DNA of 44,813 bases. Source: Chitinophagales bacterium 33-2. Its GTDB lineage: Bacteria; Bacteroidota; Bacteroidia; Chitinophagales; Chitinophagaceae. The DNA lies in contig MWYV01000037.1 in assembly GCA_002050435.1 (NCBI GenBank), forward strand, positions 1 to 44,813, given 5' to 3'. Of this stretch, positions 25,473 through 34,150 are shown piece after piece (within the stretch, counting starts at the first letter, position 1; each line of letters starts with the position of its first letter). A program made the translations under genes and the position numbers. The notes under the pieces are model-generated. The model worked only from the letters and a program-made list of their open reading frames with translations, ran no database searches and was not told where the DNA came from.

Positions 25473-26477
25473 TCAATTATAAAATTGTCCGGGCGGCATT
25501 TTAAAAACCCTGTTTTTCTGGAAAGCAGAAAATTTATTATACGCTTCCGGGTTGGCTTTTGTCCACTGATCAAAACCTGATAAATTATCAACAGCGGCAA
25601 AAAGCCATTGATTGTAAGCTTCAAACATACCTTCCCTGATCAGCTGCTGCTGGTATTCAAAAAGTTTGTAAGGAAACTGCTTTGAATAAGTATTATGCCA
25701 TTCCAGCACAAACCGTGTACGTAACATATTCAGTGCTTCGGTATTCATACCACGATCCACTGCCGAACTTACTTTTTTATATGTTTCTATCACCGCTTTA
25801 TAAAAGGCAGACTTTTTCTTTTCTTCTTTGCTATTTACAGGGCTGGTATATAGTTTTTCCTTGTAGGCACTCAGGAGCAGCTTTTTCATTTCAGTAGCTC
25901 TTTCCGTGAGGTATTCCATGTTTACAAAGATCTCACCGTAAATTAGTGTCCATACCTTGTCCTGGGTATAATAATAGAAAAGGGCAGCATTGTAATAATT
26001 GCCTGCAAATGAAGGATCTGCATCTATACCTTTTTCCCATTCTTTAATTGCATTGAAATCCTGCTTTGCCCAAAGCAGTTCACCGTATTCGCTGTATAAT
26101 GGGCCGCTGCGCGGAAATTTTTTAAGCCCTTTTTTATACATTTTATCTGCTTCTTTTACTTCTTCCAGGGCCTTGTAAACATTCCCTCCGATCTGGTAAA
26201 CGGCAACATCTGCATCATCACGTTCCAGCATGGGTTTTACCTGTGCCAATGCCTTTACATAATCTCTTTTATAATAAAAGGTCATGGCAAGATCCTTTTG
26301 TAAGTCAAGATTTTCCGGATCATTTACAATTGCTCGGTTTAAAACAAGTACCGCATTATCCCAGTCCCCTGCCCGCATATAATTACGTGCTGTTTCCTGT
26401 AAACTCGGTTCCTGGGGTTGTGCTATTGCAGCAAAAAATAAGCTAAAACAGAGGAGAGAGAGCAAAGTTTTCTTCAT
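25473..26477 (-). CDS. Exported tetratricopeptide-repeat protein
   Basis: A 334-residue protein. The ATG at 26477 gives the signal MKKTLLSLLCFSLFFAAIAQ; the longer frame (26507) adds ten residues before it. Residues about 25-170 hold TPR units (ETARNYMRAGDWDNAVLVLN, DLAMTFYYKRDYVKALAQVK, AVYQIGGNVYKALEEVKEAD, PLYSEYGELLWAKQDFNAIK). The rest is helical without a recognised domain and ends FKMPPGQFYN. It probably acts as a periplasmic scaffold. It has its own terminator, so it is likely monocistronic. Confidence 0.85.
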   Translation of the reverse strand: MKKTLLSLLCFSLFFAAIAQPQEPSLQETARNYMRAGDWDNAVLVLNRAIVNDPENLDLQKDLAMTFYYKRDYVKALAQVKPMLERDDADVAVYQIGGNVYKALEEVKEADKMYKKGLKKFPRSGPLYSEYGELLWAKQDFNAIKEWEKGIDADPSFAGNYYNAALFYYYTQDKVWTLIYGEIFVNMEYLTERATEMKKLLLSAYKEKLYTSPVNSKEEKKKSAFYKAVIETYKKVSSAVDRGMNTEALNMLRTRFVLEWHNTYSKQFPYKLFEYQQQLIREGMFEAYNQWLFAAVDNLSGFDQWTKANPEAYNKFSAFQKNRVFKMPPGQFYN

Positions 26478-26600
26478 TATATAAATTTGAAATGCCTTGG
26501 TGGTCAAAGTAAAAATTAAAAAAGCTGCCAGCCTAGCCGGCGATGTTAAAATTTAAGATCAGGTATTACCTCGTAAGGTTGCAAATAGCAGCTTATTCGA

Positions 26601-27821
26601 CTAAATACAATGCGTTAACAGGCCATCCCTCAGTTTTGGCTCAAACCAGGTACTCTTGGGAGGCATCACATTCCCGCTGTCTGCAATATCAAATAATTGC
26701 TGGATGCTGACCGGGTAAAGACTAAAAGCAGCAGCTGCCTCACCCCTTGTTACCCGCTGCTCCAGTTCTTCCAGTCCACGGATACCCCCCACAAAATCCA
26801 CGCGGTTATCTGTTCGCGGATCTCCAATACCCAGTAATTTACCCAGGATGTTTTCCTGGAGGATGGTTACATCAAGGATCCCGATGGGGTCTTGGCGATA
26901 ACTGCCTTCTTTTGATTGGAGCCTGTACCATTTTCTATCGAGGTACATCCCGAATTCATGCAGTTGTGCGGGCCTTACGGCTGCTTCCGATGGCTGAACA
27001 ATGAATTCCAATTCAAGTTTTTGAAGAAAGGTTTCAGGGGTCAGACTATTCAGGTCTTTTGCAATCCTGTTATAATCCAATATGGCAAGCTGATTCGCTG
27101 GAAAAATAGTGGTAAGAAAATATTGTGCGTCGGTGCTGTCAGGGAAGGTCTTGCTTACGCTTGCCGCTGAAGCAGCACGATGATGACCATCGGCAATGTA
27201 GGTGAATGGGATTTTCTCATTAAAAATATTGGTGATGACATCAATAGTGGAAAAACTGTTGACCACCCAGATAGTATGCACCACACCATCATCTGCAGTA
27301 AAAGAATATTCTGCATTGTTGTGTTTTTTCCAGTGATCGAAAACATCATTGATTTCCTTATTGTCTTTACAGGCCAGGAATACGTTGCCGGTTTGCGCTC
27401 GTGTTGTACGAATGTGGTTGATACGGTCCTGTTCTTTTTCAGGCCTGGTAAATTCGTGTTTTTTGATCACATCATTATAATAATCTTCCACGGAGGAAAC
27501 ACAAACAAGTCCGGTTTGCGTGCGGCCCTTCCAGCCAAGTTCATATATATAATAACAGGGCTTTTCATCAAAAAAAAGTACTTTTTTATCAATCAGGCTT
27601 TGAAGATTTTCTTTTGCTTTATTATAAACGGCTTCCGTATGAATATCAATTTCCTGAGACAGACTGATCTCTGATTTTGTTACAAGAAGAAAAGAAACAA
27701 GATTATCAGCCGCTTCCTTACGTGCTTCTTCTGAATTCAACACATCATAGGGCCGGGAAGCCACCTGTTTTGCATATTCGTTATGTGGCCTTAATGCCTT
27801 AAAGGGTTTAATAATCGCCAT
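26601..27821 (-). CDS. DUF1015 family protein, serC partner
   Basis: A 406-residue cytoplasmic protein of the DUF1015 family. It begins MAIIKPFKALRP with SRPYDVLNSEEA, contains NHIRTTRAQTGNV, and has the family's key ADGHHRAASA (Asp211-Arg215). The DGHHR loop recalls the GHHR-type nucleotide-binding motif of ParB/sulfiredoxin-fold proteins, including the ADP-dependent serine kinase SerK, so a serine-related kinase or phosphate-handling activity is possible but unproven. It starts 2 bp after the stop of serC in the same direction, so the two are one transcription unit. DUF1015 next to serC or serA is a recurring arrangement in Bacteroidota and some Firmicutes. Confidence 0.85.
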   Translation of the reverse strand: MAIIKPFKALRPHNEYAKQVASRPYDVLNSEEARKEAADNLVSFLLVTKSEISLSQEIDIHTEAVYNKAKENLQSLIDKKVLFFDEKPCYYIYELGWKGRTQTGLVCVSSVEDYYNDVIKKHEFTRPEKEQDRINHIRTTRAQTGNVFLACKDNKEINDVFDHWKKHNNAEYSFTADDGVVHTIWVVNSFSTIDVITNIFNEKIPFTYIADGHHRAASAASVSKTFPDSTDAQYFLTTIFPANQLAILDYNRIAKDLNSLTPETFLQKLELEFIVQPSEAAVRPAQLHEFGMYLDRKWYRLQSKEGSYRQDPIGILDVTILQENILGKLLGIGDPRTDNRVDFVGGIRGLEELEQRVTRGEAAAAFSLYPVSIQQLFDIADSGNVMPPKSTWFEPKLRDGLLTHCI

Positions 27822-27823
27822 CG

Positions 27824-28903
27824 CTATAATTTAGTTTGTGCAAAATAACGCATAACTGCCGTTATGGCCTGAACGCTTTCCATTGGAAGCGCGTTGTACA
27901 TGGAAACACGGAAGCCACCTGTAGTTCGATGTCCTTTTACTCCAAACATTCCTTCCTTCTCGCAAAGTTCAAGAAATTCAGTTTCGGCTTTTGGATTTTC
28001 CAGCACAAATACCGCATTCATTTTACTACGGTCTTCCTTTGCCACTGTTCCTTTAAATACAGGAAGGGCATCCAAGGTTTCGTAAAACAGCGATGCTTTT
28101 TGACCATTGATTTTTTCCATTGCTTCAACGCCGCCCTGGGCTTTCAGCCAGCGCAGTGTAAGCAGACAAACAAAAATGGAGAAAACCGGAGGCGTGTTCA
28201 GCATGGAACCTGCTTCTATGTGATTCCGGTAATCCAGCATGGATGGCAGTTCCCTTCCTGTTTTACCAAGAATTCCTTTTTTGAGAACAACCAGGTTAAC
28301 GCCTGCGGCTCCAATGTTTTTTTGTGCACCGGCGTATATGAGGTCGTATTTATTGTAATCCATTTTCCTGCTTAGGATATCGCTGCTCATATCAGCAACA
28401 AGCGGTAAACCAGTATTGTAAAAAACGGAAAGGTCCTGCCACTGCGTACCATAGATGGTATTATTGGTAGTAAGGTGCAGGTAAACAGGATCATTTTTTA
28501 ATTCAAGTTCTTTTGGTAAATGATTGTATCCAGTGCTTTTTGAACTGCAGGCGGTGTTTACTTTTCCAAAAAGGCCCGCTTCCTTTATCGCCTTGGCTGC
28601 CCAGATACCCGTATCAGTATAAGCAGCTGTTGCTGCAGGAGGTAGCAGGTTCATGGGCACCTGGAAGAACTGGGTGGAAGCGCCACCGTGGAGGAAGAGC
28701 ACTTCATGATTAGCGTCCAGTTGCATGAGTTCCTTTACCAGTGCGCGGGTTTCATCCATTACGGACTGGAAAGTTTTTGTGCGATGGCCGATCTCAAGAA
28801 TGGACAGACCTGAACCGTTGAAGTCGATTAATGCCTTTGAGGCCTCTTCAAATACCTGCCGTGGCAGAATGGATGGCCCTGCGCCGAAATTATGTGGATG
28901 CAT
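27824..28903 (-). CDS. serC: Phosphoserine aminotransferase
   Basis: SerC converts 3-phosphohydroxypyruvate and glutamate to O-phosphoserine and 2-oxoglutarate, the second step of serine synthesis; it also serves pyridoxine synthesis in some bacteria. The 359-residue length is normal. It starts MHPHNFGAGPSILPRQV; HGGASTQFFQVPMNLL binds the cofactor phosphate, and YAGAQKNIG supplies the PLP lysine, Lys195. The C-terminal GFRVSMYNALPMESVQAI is typical. It is followed after 2 bp by the DUF1015 gene. No serA or serB is in the window. Confidence 0.96.
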   Translation of the reverse strand: MHPHNFGAGPSILPRQVFEEASKALIDFNGSGLSILEIGHRTKTFQSVMDETRALVKELMQLDANHEVLFLHGGASTQFFQVPMNLLPPAATAAYTDTGIWAAKAIKEAGLFGKVNTACSSKSTGYNHLPKELELKNDPVYLHLTTNNTIYGTQWQDLSVFYNTGLPLVADMSSDILSRKMDYNKYDLIYAGAQKNIGAAGVNLVVLKKGILGKTGRELPSMLDYRNHIEAGSMLNTPPVFSIFVCLLTLRWLKAQGGVEAMEKINGQKASLFYETLDALPVFKGTVAKEDRSKMNAVFVLENPKAETEFLELCEKEGMFGVKGHRTTGGFRVSMYNALPMESVQAITAVMRYFAQTKL

Positions 28904-29038
28904 GATGCGCGCTAAATTAGCTAATTAGTTAATTATAGCTATCGGTGAATGGTGGGTTCTAAACTATAAGATCTATGGTAATCATTTTATAAGGCTTATG
29001 TATTTGTTGTTCAATTTTAAGTGTGAATTGGCAGGAGT

Positions 29039-29092
29039 GAATGGTGAATGGTCAATGGTGAATAGTGATTGACCATTGACCATTCACCATTC
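29039..29092. repeat. Perfect 21-bp inverted repeat made of GAATGGT-type units
   Basis: Arms at 29039-29059 and 29072-29092 are exact reverse complements around a 12-nt loop. Each arm is built from short direct units (GAATGGT, GAATGGT, CAATGGT). It begins two bases after the stop codon of the phospholipase-like gene (minus strand), so the RNA would form a very stable hairpin that could end or protect that transcript. No strong U tract follows. Confidence 0.85.
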
Positions 29093-29093
29093 A

Positions 29094-30092
29094 TCAATCT
29101 TCTTCCTTTCTCCCAATCATCGTTCTTTGTTTCCATGCCAGGTTCAGCTTTTCAAATTCCACCAGTTCTTGCTCTGAAAACGCAAGTTCTGCCTGGGAAA
29201 GAGCAGGTTGTCCGGCGTCAATCCATGCGCTCATCCAGAAACAGGCAATGGAATAAATGGAAAGCTGCATTCTTCTTTCCACCATTCCGTTTAATAATTT
29301 ATCATAGGCTTTTGTATAGGCGGTGGAGTATTGCCGGATCACTTTTCCATTTCTTTCTTCAAAAGCAAATTTCCTGTCCTGGGGAAATTGTTCATTTAAT
29401 TTTCTTTCCAGTTGCAGTACGCTGTCGGAAGCGGCAGCACTTTCCAGCACCCTTTGCCAAATGAAGGCTTCCTTGTTTTCAATGTAACGGGCCTTTCCTA
29501 AAAAGAAATCCCATTCTGTTTCAGCAAGCAACTCCGGTATCCTGCTTTCCCAGAAACCATGAATGCCACGTTGGTTGGTATATTGTCCGTTGTGGTTACT
29601 GCTGGTATGTAAAGGCACATGCGCATCTGAAATATAATGGCCTAATTCAGCAGAAATTTTTAAGATGCGGTTTTTGTCCTTATCCCTGAATGCTGCTGTC
29701 AGTCTTCTTTGCATGACCATGATCCACCAGGGAACAATGCCATGTTTCTGGAGGGTATCAGCCGAAAACTTTTCAACAGCATCATCCCAATTGCGTGGCA
29801 ACGAATCAAAAGGATAGGCCCCATAACGGTCAAGGTCAATGTAATGTCTGGGTCCTTCCTCTTCAACGGCATACCTTCTTTTATCGGGGTCCACCGCATG
29901 TTCTGTAAGAAAATTGATATGCGGTTTATACAGTAACATCATTTCCGGTGGAAGCAGGAATACTGCATAATAGTTAATGCGCTGGTGACCATAAAATCCC
30001 CAGGCACTACAAGGCAGGGAGCAGCAGGAAAATAAAATGATTAAAAATATTTTTCCTTTGCAGGCATTAGAAAGCGGTGAGGTTACATGCAT
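29094..30092 (-). CDS. Zinc-dependent phospholipase C / S1-P1 nuclease superfamily protein
   Basis: A 332-residue exported enzyme. The signal peptide (1-30) ends CSLPCSA, so the mature protein would begin WGFYGHQRIN. An N-terminal Trp whose backbone binds zinc is the hallmark of P1 nuclease and PLC. Other likely ligands are His36, His83 and Asp86 (PRHYIDLDRYG), His152 and Asp156 (ELGHYISDAHVPLH), His158, His162 and the following SSNHNGQ. These fit the tri-zinc site of the superfamily. Whether it cuts phospholipid or nucleic acid cannot be told. The ~50 C-terminal residues (ALSQAELAFSEQELVEFEKL) are an added charged helix. Confidence 0.85.
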   Translation of the reverse strand: MHVTSPLSNACKGKIFLIILFSCCSLPCSAWGFYGHQRINYYAVFLLPPEMMLLYKPHINFLTEHAVDPDKRRYAVEEEGPRHYIDLDRYGAYPFDSLPRNWDDAVEKFSADTLQKHGIVPWWIMVMQRRLTAAFRDKDKNRILKISAELGHYISDAHVPLHTSSNHNGQYTNQRGIHGFWESRIPELLAETEWDFFLGKARYIENKEAFIWQRVLESAAASDSVLQLERKLNEQFPQDRKFAFEERNGKVIRQYSTAYTKAYDKLLNGMVERRMQLSIYSIACFWMSAWIDAGQPALSQAELAFSEQELVEFEKLNLAWKQRTMIGRKEED

Positions 30093-30150
30093 GATGTAAG
30101 CTAAAAAAGCCAGTGCAGCAAGACATCAGAAAAAACTCACAGCAAGCGTT

Positions 30151-30810
30151 TTAAACAACAGGATCACGCAGTGTTTTGTCTTTTTCATCATCATCCACTT
30201 TTGTTACACCTCCACTGATGGCAAACTTCATGGCTTCAGTTGAAGTGATATGAAACACAGCTTTGATGCGTGCGCGCGGCAAAAAATACACATTGCCTGC
30301 AATGGAGTAGGACATGGGGATGTACACTGCCACATGATCGATAAGTCCGAAATCTGCTGCATCCTCGTAAGTGATGAAACCCATCCGCCACACATCATTG
30401 TCATCAATATTGGCCAGCACCGGTTTATTGAATTTTTTCTTCTCTCCTGCAAATGCCTCGAAAAAATCCTTGACAGAAGAATAGATAAAACGGATGCCGG
30501 GGGTTTTCATCAGAATGGCGTCAAAAAGATTGAACAGGCGGTTTTTGATAAAAAAGCTGCTCATGTAGCCGATCATGCTGATGATGAGAATAAAAAGAAG
30601 AAAGCCAAGTCCATAGTTCCGGATCTGCATATTCCCGTTTGCATCCTTGGCGGTGAAGATGGGAAAAAGGCTGTCCACTGATGAAACAATCCAGTACACT
30701 GCGTAAATAGTGATCACTATGGGAGCGATCACCAATAAACCCTGCAGAAAATACTGGAATAATTTACCAAACTGAAAGCCATCGTCCTTGTTTATCTGTA
30801 CATCACTCAT
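30151..30810 (-). CDS. DUF502 family membrane protein
   Basis: A 219-residue inner-membrane protein. Two transmembrane helices (about 19-47, QYFLQGLLVIAPIVITIYAV, and about 66-92, GLGFLLFILIISMIGYMSS) are followed by a soluble beta-rich domain with the family's conserved TPGIRFIYSSVKDFFEAF and VAVYIPMSYSIAGNVYFLPR. DUF502 proteins occur across bacteria and have no established function. The gene is divergent from the efflux operon; the 105-bp spacer holds the operator-like repeat, so the TetR regulator might affect both directions. Confidence 0.88.
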   Translation of the reverse strand: MSDVQINKDDGFQFGKLFQYFLQGLLVIAPIVITIYAVYWIVSSVDSLFPIFTAKDANGNMQIRNYGLGFLLFILIISMIGYMSSFFIKNRLFNLFDAILMKTPGIRFIYSSVKDFFEAFAGEKKKFNKPVLANIDDNDVWRMGFITYEDAADFGLIDHVAVYIPMSYSIAGNVYFLPRARIKAVFHITSTEAMKFAISGGVTKVDDDEKDKTLRDPVV

Positions 30811-30869
30811 GCGGTAAAGGTAATTCTACAATTCCTCCTTAAAATTCTGCCCTTCATAATAATTTAATG

Positions 30870-30908
30870 ATGGAAACTTTAATTACATACAAAGTTTCCA
30901 TAGTTTTG
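30870..30908 (+). promoter_or_regulatory. Promoter with embedded TetR-type operator for the efflux operon
   Basis: Perfect inverted repeat ATGGAAACTTT (30870-30880) / AAAGTTTCCAT (30891-30901) with 10-bp spacer. TAGTTTTG at 30901-30908 is an exact TAnnTTTG -7 box; ACTTTA at about 30876 sits at -33 distance (20 bp). The repeat thus fills the space between -33 and -7. The expected start of transcription is within a few bases of the ATG at 30916, so the message may be leaderless or nearly so. Confidence 0.75.
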
Positions 30909-30915
30909 CCCCATT

Positions 30916-31530
30916 ATGGATCAGGAAGCGAGAATATTAATCAAGGCGCATGAGCTCTTCAACCGTTACGGCGTAAGATCCGTATCCATGGATGATATCG
31001 CCACATCACTAGGAATTTCGAAAAAGACTGTATATCAACATTATACAGACAAGGAAGCTTTGGTGAAAGCTGTTTTTACCTCTGTGATAGATCAGAATAA
31101 AACAAGATGTTGCCAGGACAGGGCAGCAAGTGAAAATGCAATTCACGAGATTTTTCATGCTCTCGACATGATGCAGGAAATGTTTGCCCAAATGAATCCC
31201 ATTGTGCTTTTCGATCTTCAGAAGTACCATCCGGCGGTTTACCAGGTATTCTACCAGCATAAATCAGAATTCATTTTCAACATGATAAAATCCAATCTTG
31301 AAAATGGCATCAAAGAGGAGCTTTACAGAGATGATCTTGATGTGGATGTGATTGCACGCTTCAGGATCGAAAGTATATTCCTGCCATTTAACGCTGAAGT
31401 TTTCCCTGATAACCGCACACGCCTGCTTCATATTGAGCAACAGCTTGGAGATCATTTTTTATACGGAATTGCTAATACGAAAGGACAAAAGCTGATACAG
31501 AAATATAAAAAACAAAGAGTCAAAAGTTAA
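30916..31530 (+). CDS. TetR/AcrR family transcriptional regulator
   Basis: A 204-residue regulator with an N-terminal TetR helix-turn-helix (about 5-50): ARILIKAHELFNRYGVRSVS, MDDIATSLGISKKTVYQHY, DKEALVKAVF. The C-terminal ligand-binding region is helical and divergent, as usual. It is the first gene of an operon with TolC (1-nt gap), adaptor and RND pump, and lies directly behind an inverted repeat overlapping its promoter. It therefore probably represses its own operon and releases on binding a pump substrate (inference from family and layout). Confidence 0.92.
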   Translation: MDQEARILIKAHELFNRYGVRSVSMDDIATSLGISKKTVYQHYTDKEALVKAVFTSVIDQNKTRCCQDRAASENAIHEIFHALDMMQEMFAQMNPIVLFDLQKYHPAVYQVFYQHKSEFIFNMIKSNLENGIKEELYRDDLDVDVIARFRIESIFLPFNAEVFPDNRTRLLHIEQQLGDHFLYGIANTKGQKLIQKYKKQRVKS

Positions 31531-31531
31531 G

Positions 31532-32908
31532 ATGAAAAACAGGATTTTATTTATAAGTCTATTCCTGCTGGGGGTAAGTACTGTTCACGCGCAACAACGC
31601 TATGAACTGACAGTAAAAGAAGCCGTTGATCTAGCATTCAATCATGTTATTGAACTGAAAAATGCACAGCTGGATTACAGAATCCAGGAAGCGCAAAACA
31701 AAGAGATCTTCGGCCAGGCCCTTCCACAGGTGTCGGGTAATATTGGTGTGAACCATTATTTAAAACTGCCACAGGTTTTGTTTCCGCAGTCTGAAGCAGG
31801 CATTTATGCGGTTTTGCAAAGAGAAAACCTGCTGGGCGCCGGTGTTCAGGCGCCACCTACGGTGCTGGTTCCATTCTCCTTTCAGCAGCCATGGAATATG
31901 AGCCTGGGCGCCACCCTTACCCAACTGTTGTTTCAGCCTGATGTTTTTGTTGGCCTGCAAGCAAGGAAAACAGCATTGGAATTATCACAGGCCAGGCTGG
32001 AGCAGACAAAAGAACGCATTAAAGATTCGGCTTACAAAAGATATTACGCCATTCTGATCACAGAAAGACAGCTTCATTATATTGATGAAGGGTTGGTGCG
32101 CCTGCGCAAGCTTTACCATGATGACTCGATCATGTATGTAAATGGCTTTGCAGAAAAACTGGATATGGATAAGGTGCAGGTGCAGATCAATAACCTGAGT
32201 TCTACCAGGAATGCAGTACAGAATGCAGTGCAGATCGCTTATGCTGCACTTAAATTTTCAATTGGCGTTTCACAAAACGATGTGGTGGTGTTGAAAGATA
32301 ATCTTACAACTGCAGCACTTAAGGAAGATATCCTGGTTGACAGTTTTAAATATGAGAACAGACCCGAGATCCGGACGCTGGAATATGCAAAACAAATGCA
32401 GCAACTGGATCTGAAACGCAACCAGCTTGGATACATTCCCACCGTTTCCCTTACAGGAAACTATACGGTAAACGGCCAGGGGAGTAAATTTTTTACATCG
32501 GGCAATACTTTCTGGATCAACAGTGCTTTTGTTGGCATCAACATCAACATTCCCATTTTTGATGGGTTTCAGCGAAAGTATAAAGTACAGCAATCAAGAT
32601 TAAATGTTGAGAAAGTTGAAAACACGATCGTCAATGTAAAGCAGGCGATTGACCTGGAACAAAACATTACAAAAGGAAATCTCCGTTCAGCACTTACGGA
32701 TCTTGATGTTCAGGAAAGAAACATGGTGCTTGCAGAACGCGTTTATAATTCAACCAAGCTAAAATTTGAACAGGGTCTCGGAAGCAGTTTTGAAGTGCTC
32801 CAGGCAGATGCCGATATGCAAACCGCGCAATCCAGCTATTTCAATTCGCTGTACAACGCCATTGTTTCCAAAATCAGTTACCAGTATTCACTCGGACAAT
32901 TACAATAA
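31532..32908 (+). CDS. TolC family outer-membrane efflux protein
   Basis: A 458-residue outer-membrane channel with signal peptide MKNRILFISLFLLGVSTVHAQ. Two long coiled-coil halves are seen, each with the family's helix-turn pattern: YELTVKEAVDLAFNHVIEL, NAQLDYRIQEAQNKEIFGQA, ALELSQARLEQTKERI in the first half, and LAERVYNSTKLKFEQGLGSS plus EVLQADADMQTAQSSYFNSL in the second. It forms the exit duct of the tripartite pump encoded by the next two genes. The start lies 1 nt after the TetR stop; the adaptor starts 1 nt after its own stop. Confidence 0.92.
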   Translation: MKNRILFISLFLLGVSTVHAQQRYELTVKEAVDLAFNHVIELKNAQLDYRIQEAQNKEIFGQALPQVSGNIGVNHYLKLPQVLFPQSEAGIYAVLQRENLLGAGVQAPPTVLVPFSFQQPWNMSLGATLTQLLFQPDVFVGLQARKTALELSQARLEQTKERIKDSAYKRYYAILITERQLHYIDEGLVRLRKLYHDDSIMYVNGFAEKLDMDKVQVQINNLSSTRNAVQNAVQIAYAALKFSIGVSQNDVVVLKDNLTTAALKEDILVDSFKYENRPEIRTLEYAKQMQQLDLKRNQLGYIPTVSLTGNYTVNGQGSKFFTSGNTFWINSAFVGININIPIFDGFQRKYKVQQSRLNVEKVENTIVNVKQAIDLEQNITKGNLRSALTDLDVQERNMVLAERVYNSTKLKFEQGLGSSFEVLQADADMQTAQSSYFNSLYNAIVSKISYQYSLGQLQ

Positions 32909-32909
32909 T

Positions 32910-34118
32910 ATGTCAACTTCAATTCATCATATCAAAAATATATTCATGACCAGGAATTTTTCCATAATTGTTGCTGTGGCATTTTTTGCCGCTTCATGTG
33001 GGAACGCAAAGAAGGACAAGGAAGGCAGTTTAAATGACAAGAAAGTTGAACTCCAGAATTTACGTAACGAACAGAAAAAGATCACACAACAAATCGCAAA
33101 GCTGGAATCAGCAATCAAAATCCAGGATCCCAATGCAATCAGCGCCTCTGCCAAACTGGTTGGTGTGATGCCCCTGTCCACGGATAATTTTTCGCATTTT
33201 ATAGAACTGCAGGGAAGAGTGGATGCTACTAATATTTCCTATGTTGCTCCACCGAACGGCCAGGGAGGCATTGTCAGATCACTTCATGTAACACAAGGAC
33301 AAACCGTACGCAAAGGACAATTACTGGTTCAACTGGATGACCAGATGATCCGCCAGCAGATAGAACCTTTGCGCGTGCAACTTGCTACGGCCACTGATAC
33401 CTACAAAAGAACACAGAACCTCTGGGACCAGGGAATTGGGACCTATCAGCAGGTGCTTTCTGCTAAAACACAAATGGAAAGTCTCCAGAAACAAATAGGT
33501 GTGATTCAGCGGCAGGCTTCATTAATGCGTGTTGTGGCACCGGCATCAGGTGTTGCCGACCAGGTGAATGTAAGAGTGGGTGAAATGTTTGTAGGTACTT
33601 CACAGGCTGGTCCGCAGATCAGGATTGTAAACACCGGAAATTTAAAAGTGATCGCGAGTGTTCCAGAGAATTATGCGGGACGTGTTGCAGTTGGAAGTAA
33701 ACTGGAGATCGTCCTGCCCGACCAGAGTAATAAAACCATTTCTGCAGTTGTAAATGTTGTACAAAAAGTAATTGATCAAAATACACGTTCATTTAATATT
33801 GAAGCACGCATTCCTGCAGACGCAAACCTGAAGCCTAACCAGATCGCTCAGGTGAAAATTCTTGATTACAGTGCCGATAATGTTTTAAGCATTCCACTGA
33901 ATGTGATCCAGGTGGATGAGAAAGGAAAATATGTTTATGTAATGGTAAAGGAAGGTGATAAAATGATCGCGAGAAAAAGAACAGTGCACGTTGGACAGTC
34001 TTACTCAGATAGGATCGAAGTACGCTCAGGATTGCTTGCCGGCGACCAGCTCATCACAGAAGGATACCAGAATCTTTACGATGGACAGCTGATCACCACA
34101 ACACTTGCCCGCATGTAA
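32910..34118 (+). CDS. RND efflux periplasmic adaptor lipoprotein (membrane fusion protein)
   Basis: Periplasmic adaptor linking pump and TolC. The ATG at 32910 comes 1 nt after the TolC stop, repeating the spacing of the previous junction. A second ATG at 32946 (MTRNFSIIVAVAFFAASCGN) gives a tidier lipoprotein signal with lipobox AASC and may be the real start. After a coiled-coil preface (LQNLRNEQKKITQQIAKLES) come the barrel-sandwich halves (IVRSLHVTQGQTVRKGQLLVQLD and VVAPASGVADQVNVRVGEM), the helical hairpin between them, and the beta-barrel and membrane-proximal domains, ending EGYQNLYDGQLI. About 400 residues, the usual length. Confidence 0.9.
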   Translation: MSTSIHHIKNIFMTRNFSIIVAVAFFAASCGNAKKDKEGSLNDKKVELQNLRNEQKKITQQIAKLESAIKIQDPNAISASAKLVGVMPLSTDNFSHFIELQGRVDATNISYVAPPNGQGGIVRSLHVTQGQTVRKGQLLVQLDDQMIRQQIEPLRVQLATATDTYKRTQNLWDQGIGTYQQVLSAKTQMESLQKQIGVIQRQASLMRVVAPASGVADQVNVRVGEMFVGTSQAGPQIRIVNTGNLKVIASVPENYAGRVAVGSKLEIVLPDQSNKTISAVVNVVQKVIDQNTRSFNIEARIPADANLKPNQIAQVKILDYSADNVLSIPLNVIQVDEKGKYVYVMVKEGDKMIARKRTVHVGQSYSDRIEVRSGLLAGDQLITEGYQNLYDGQLITTTLARM

Positions 34119-34150
34119 TCATTGCATTTAAAAAGACTCAAAAAATACAG

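Noticed and set aside
27836..28375. 179-residue plus-strand frame inside serC
   Set aside because: Antisense to serC, no start context or domain; serC motifs explain the sequence fully.
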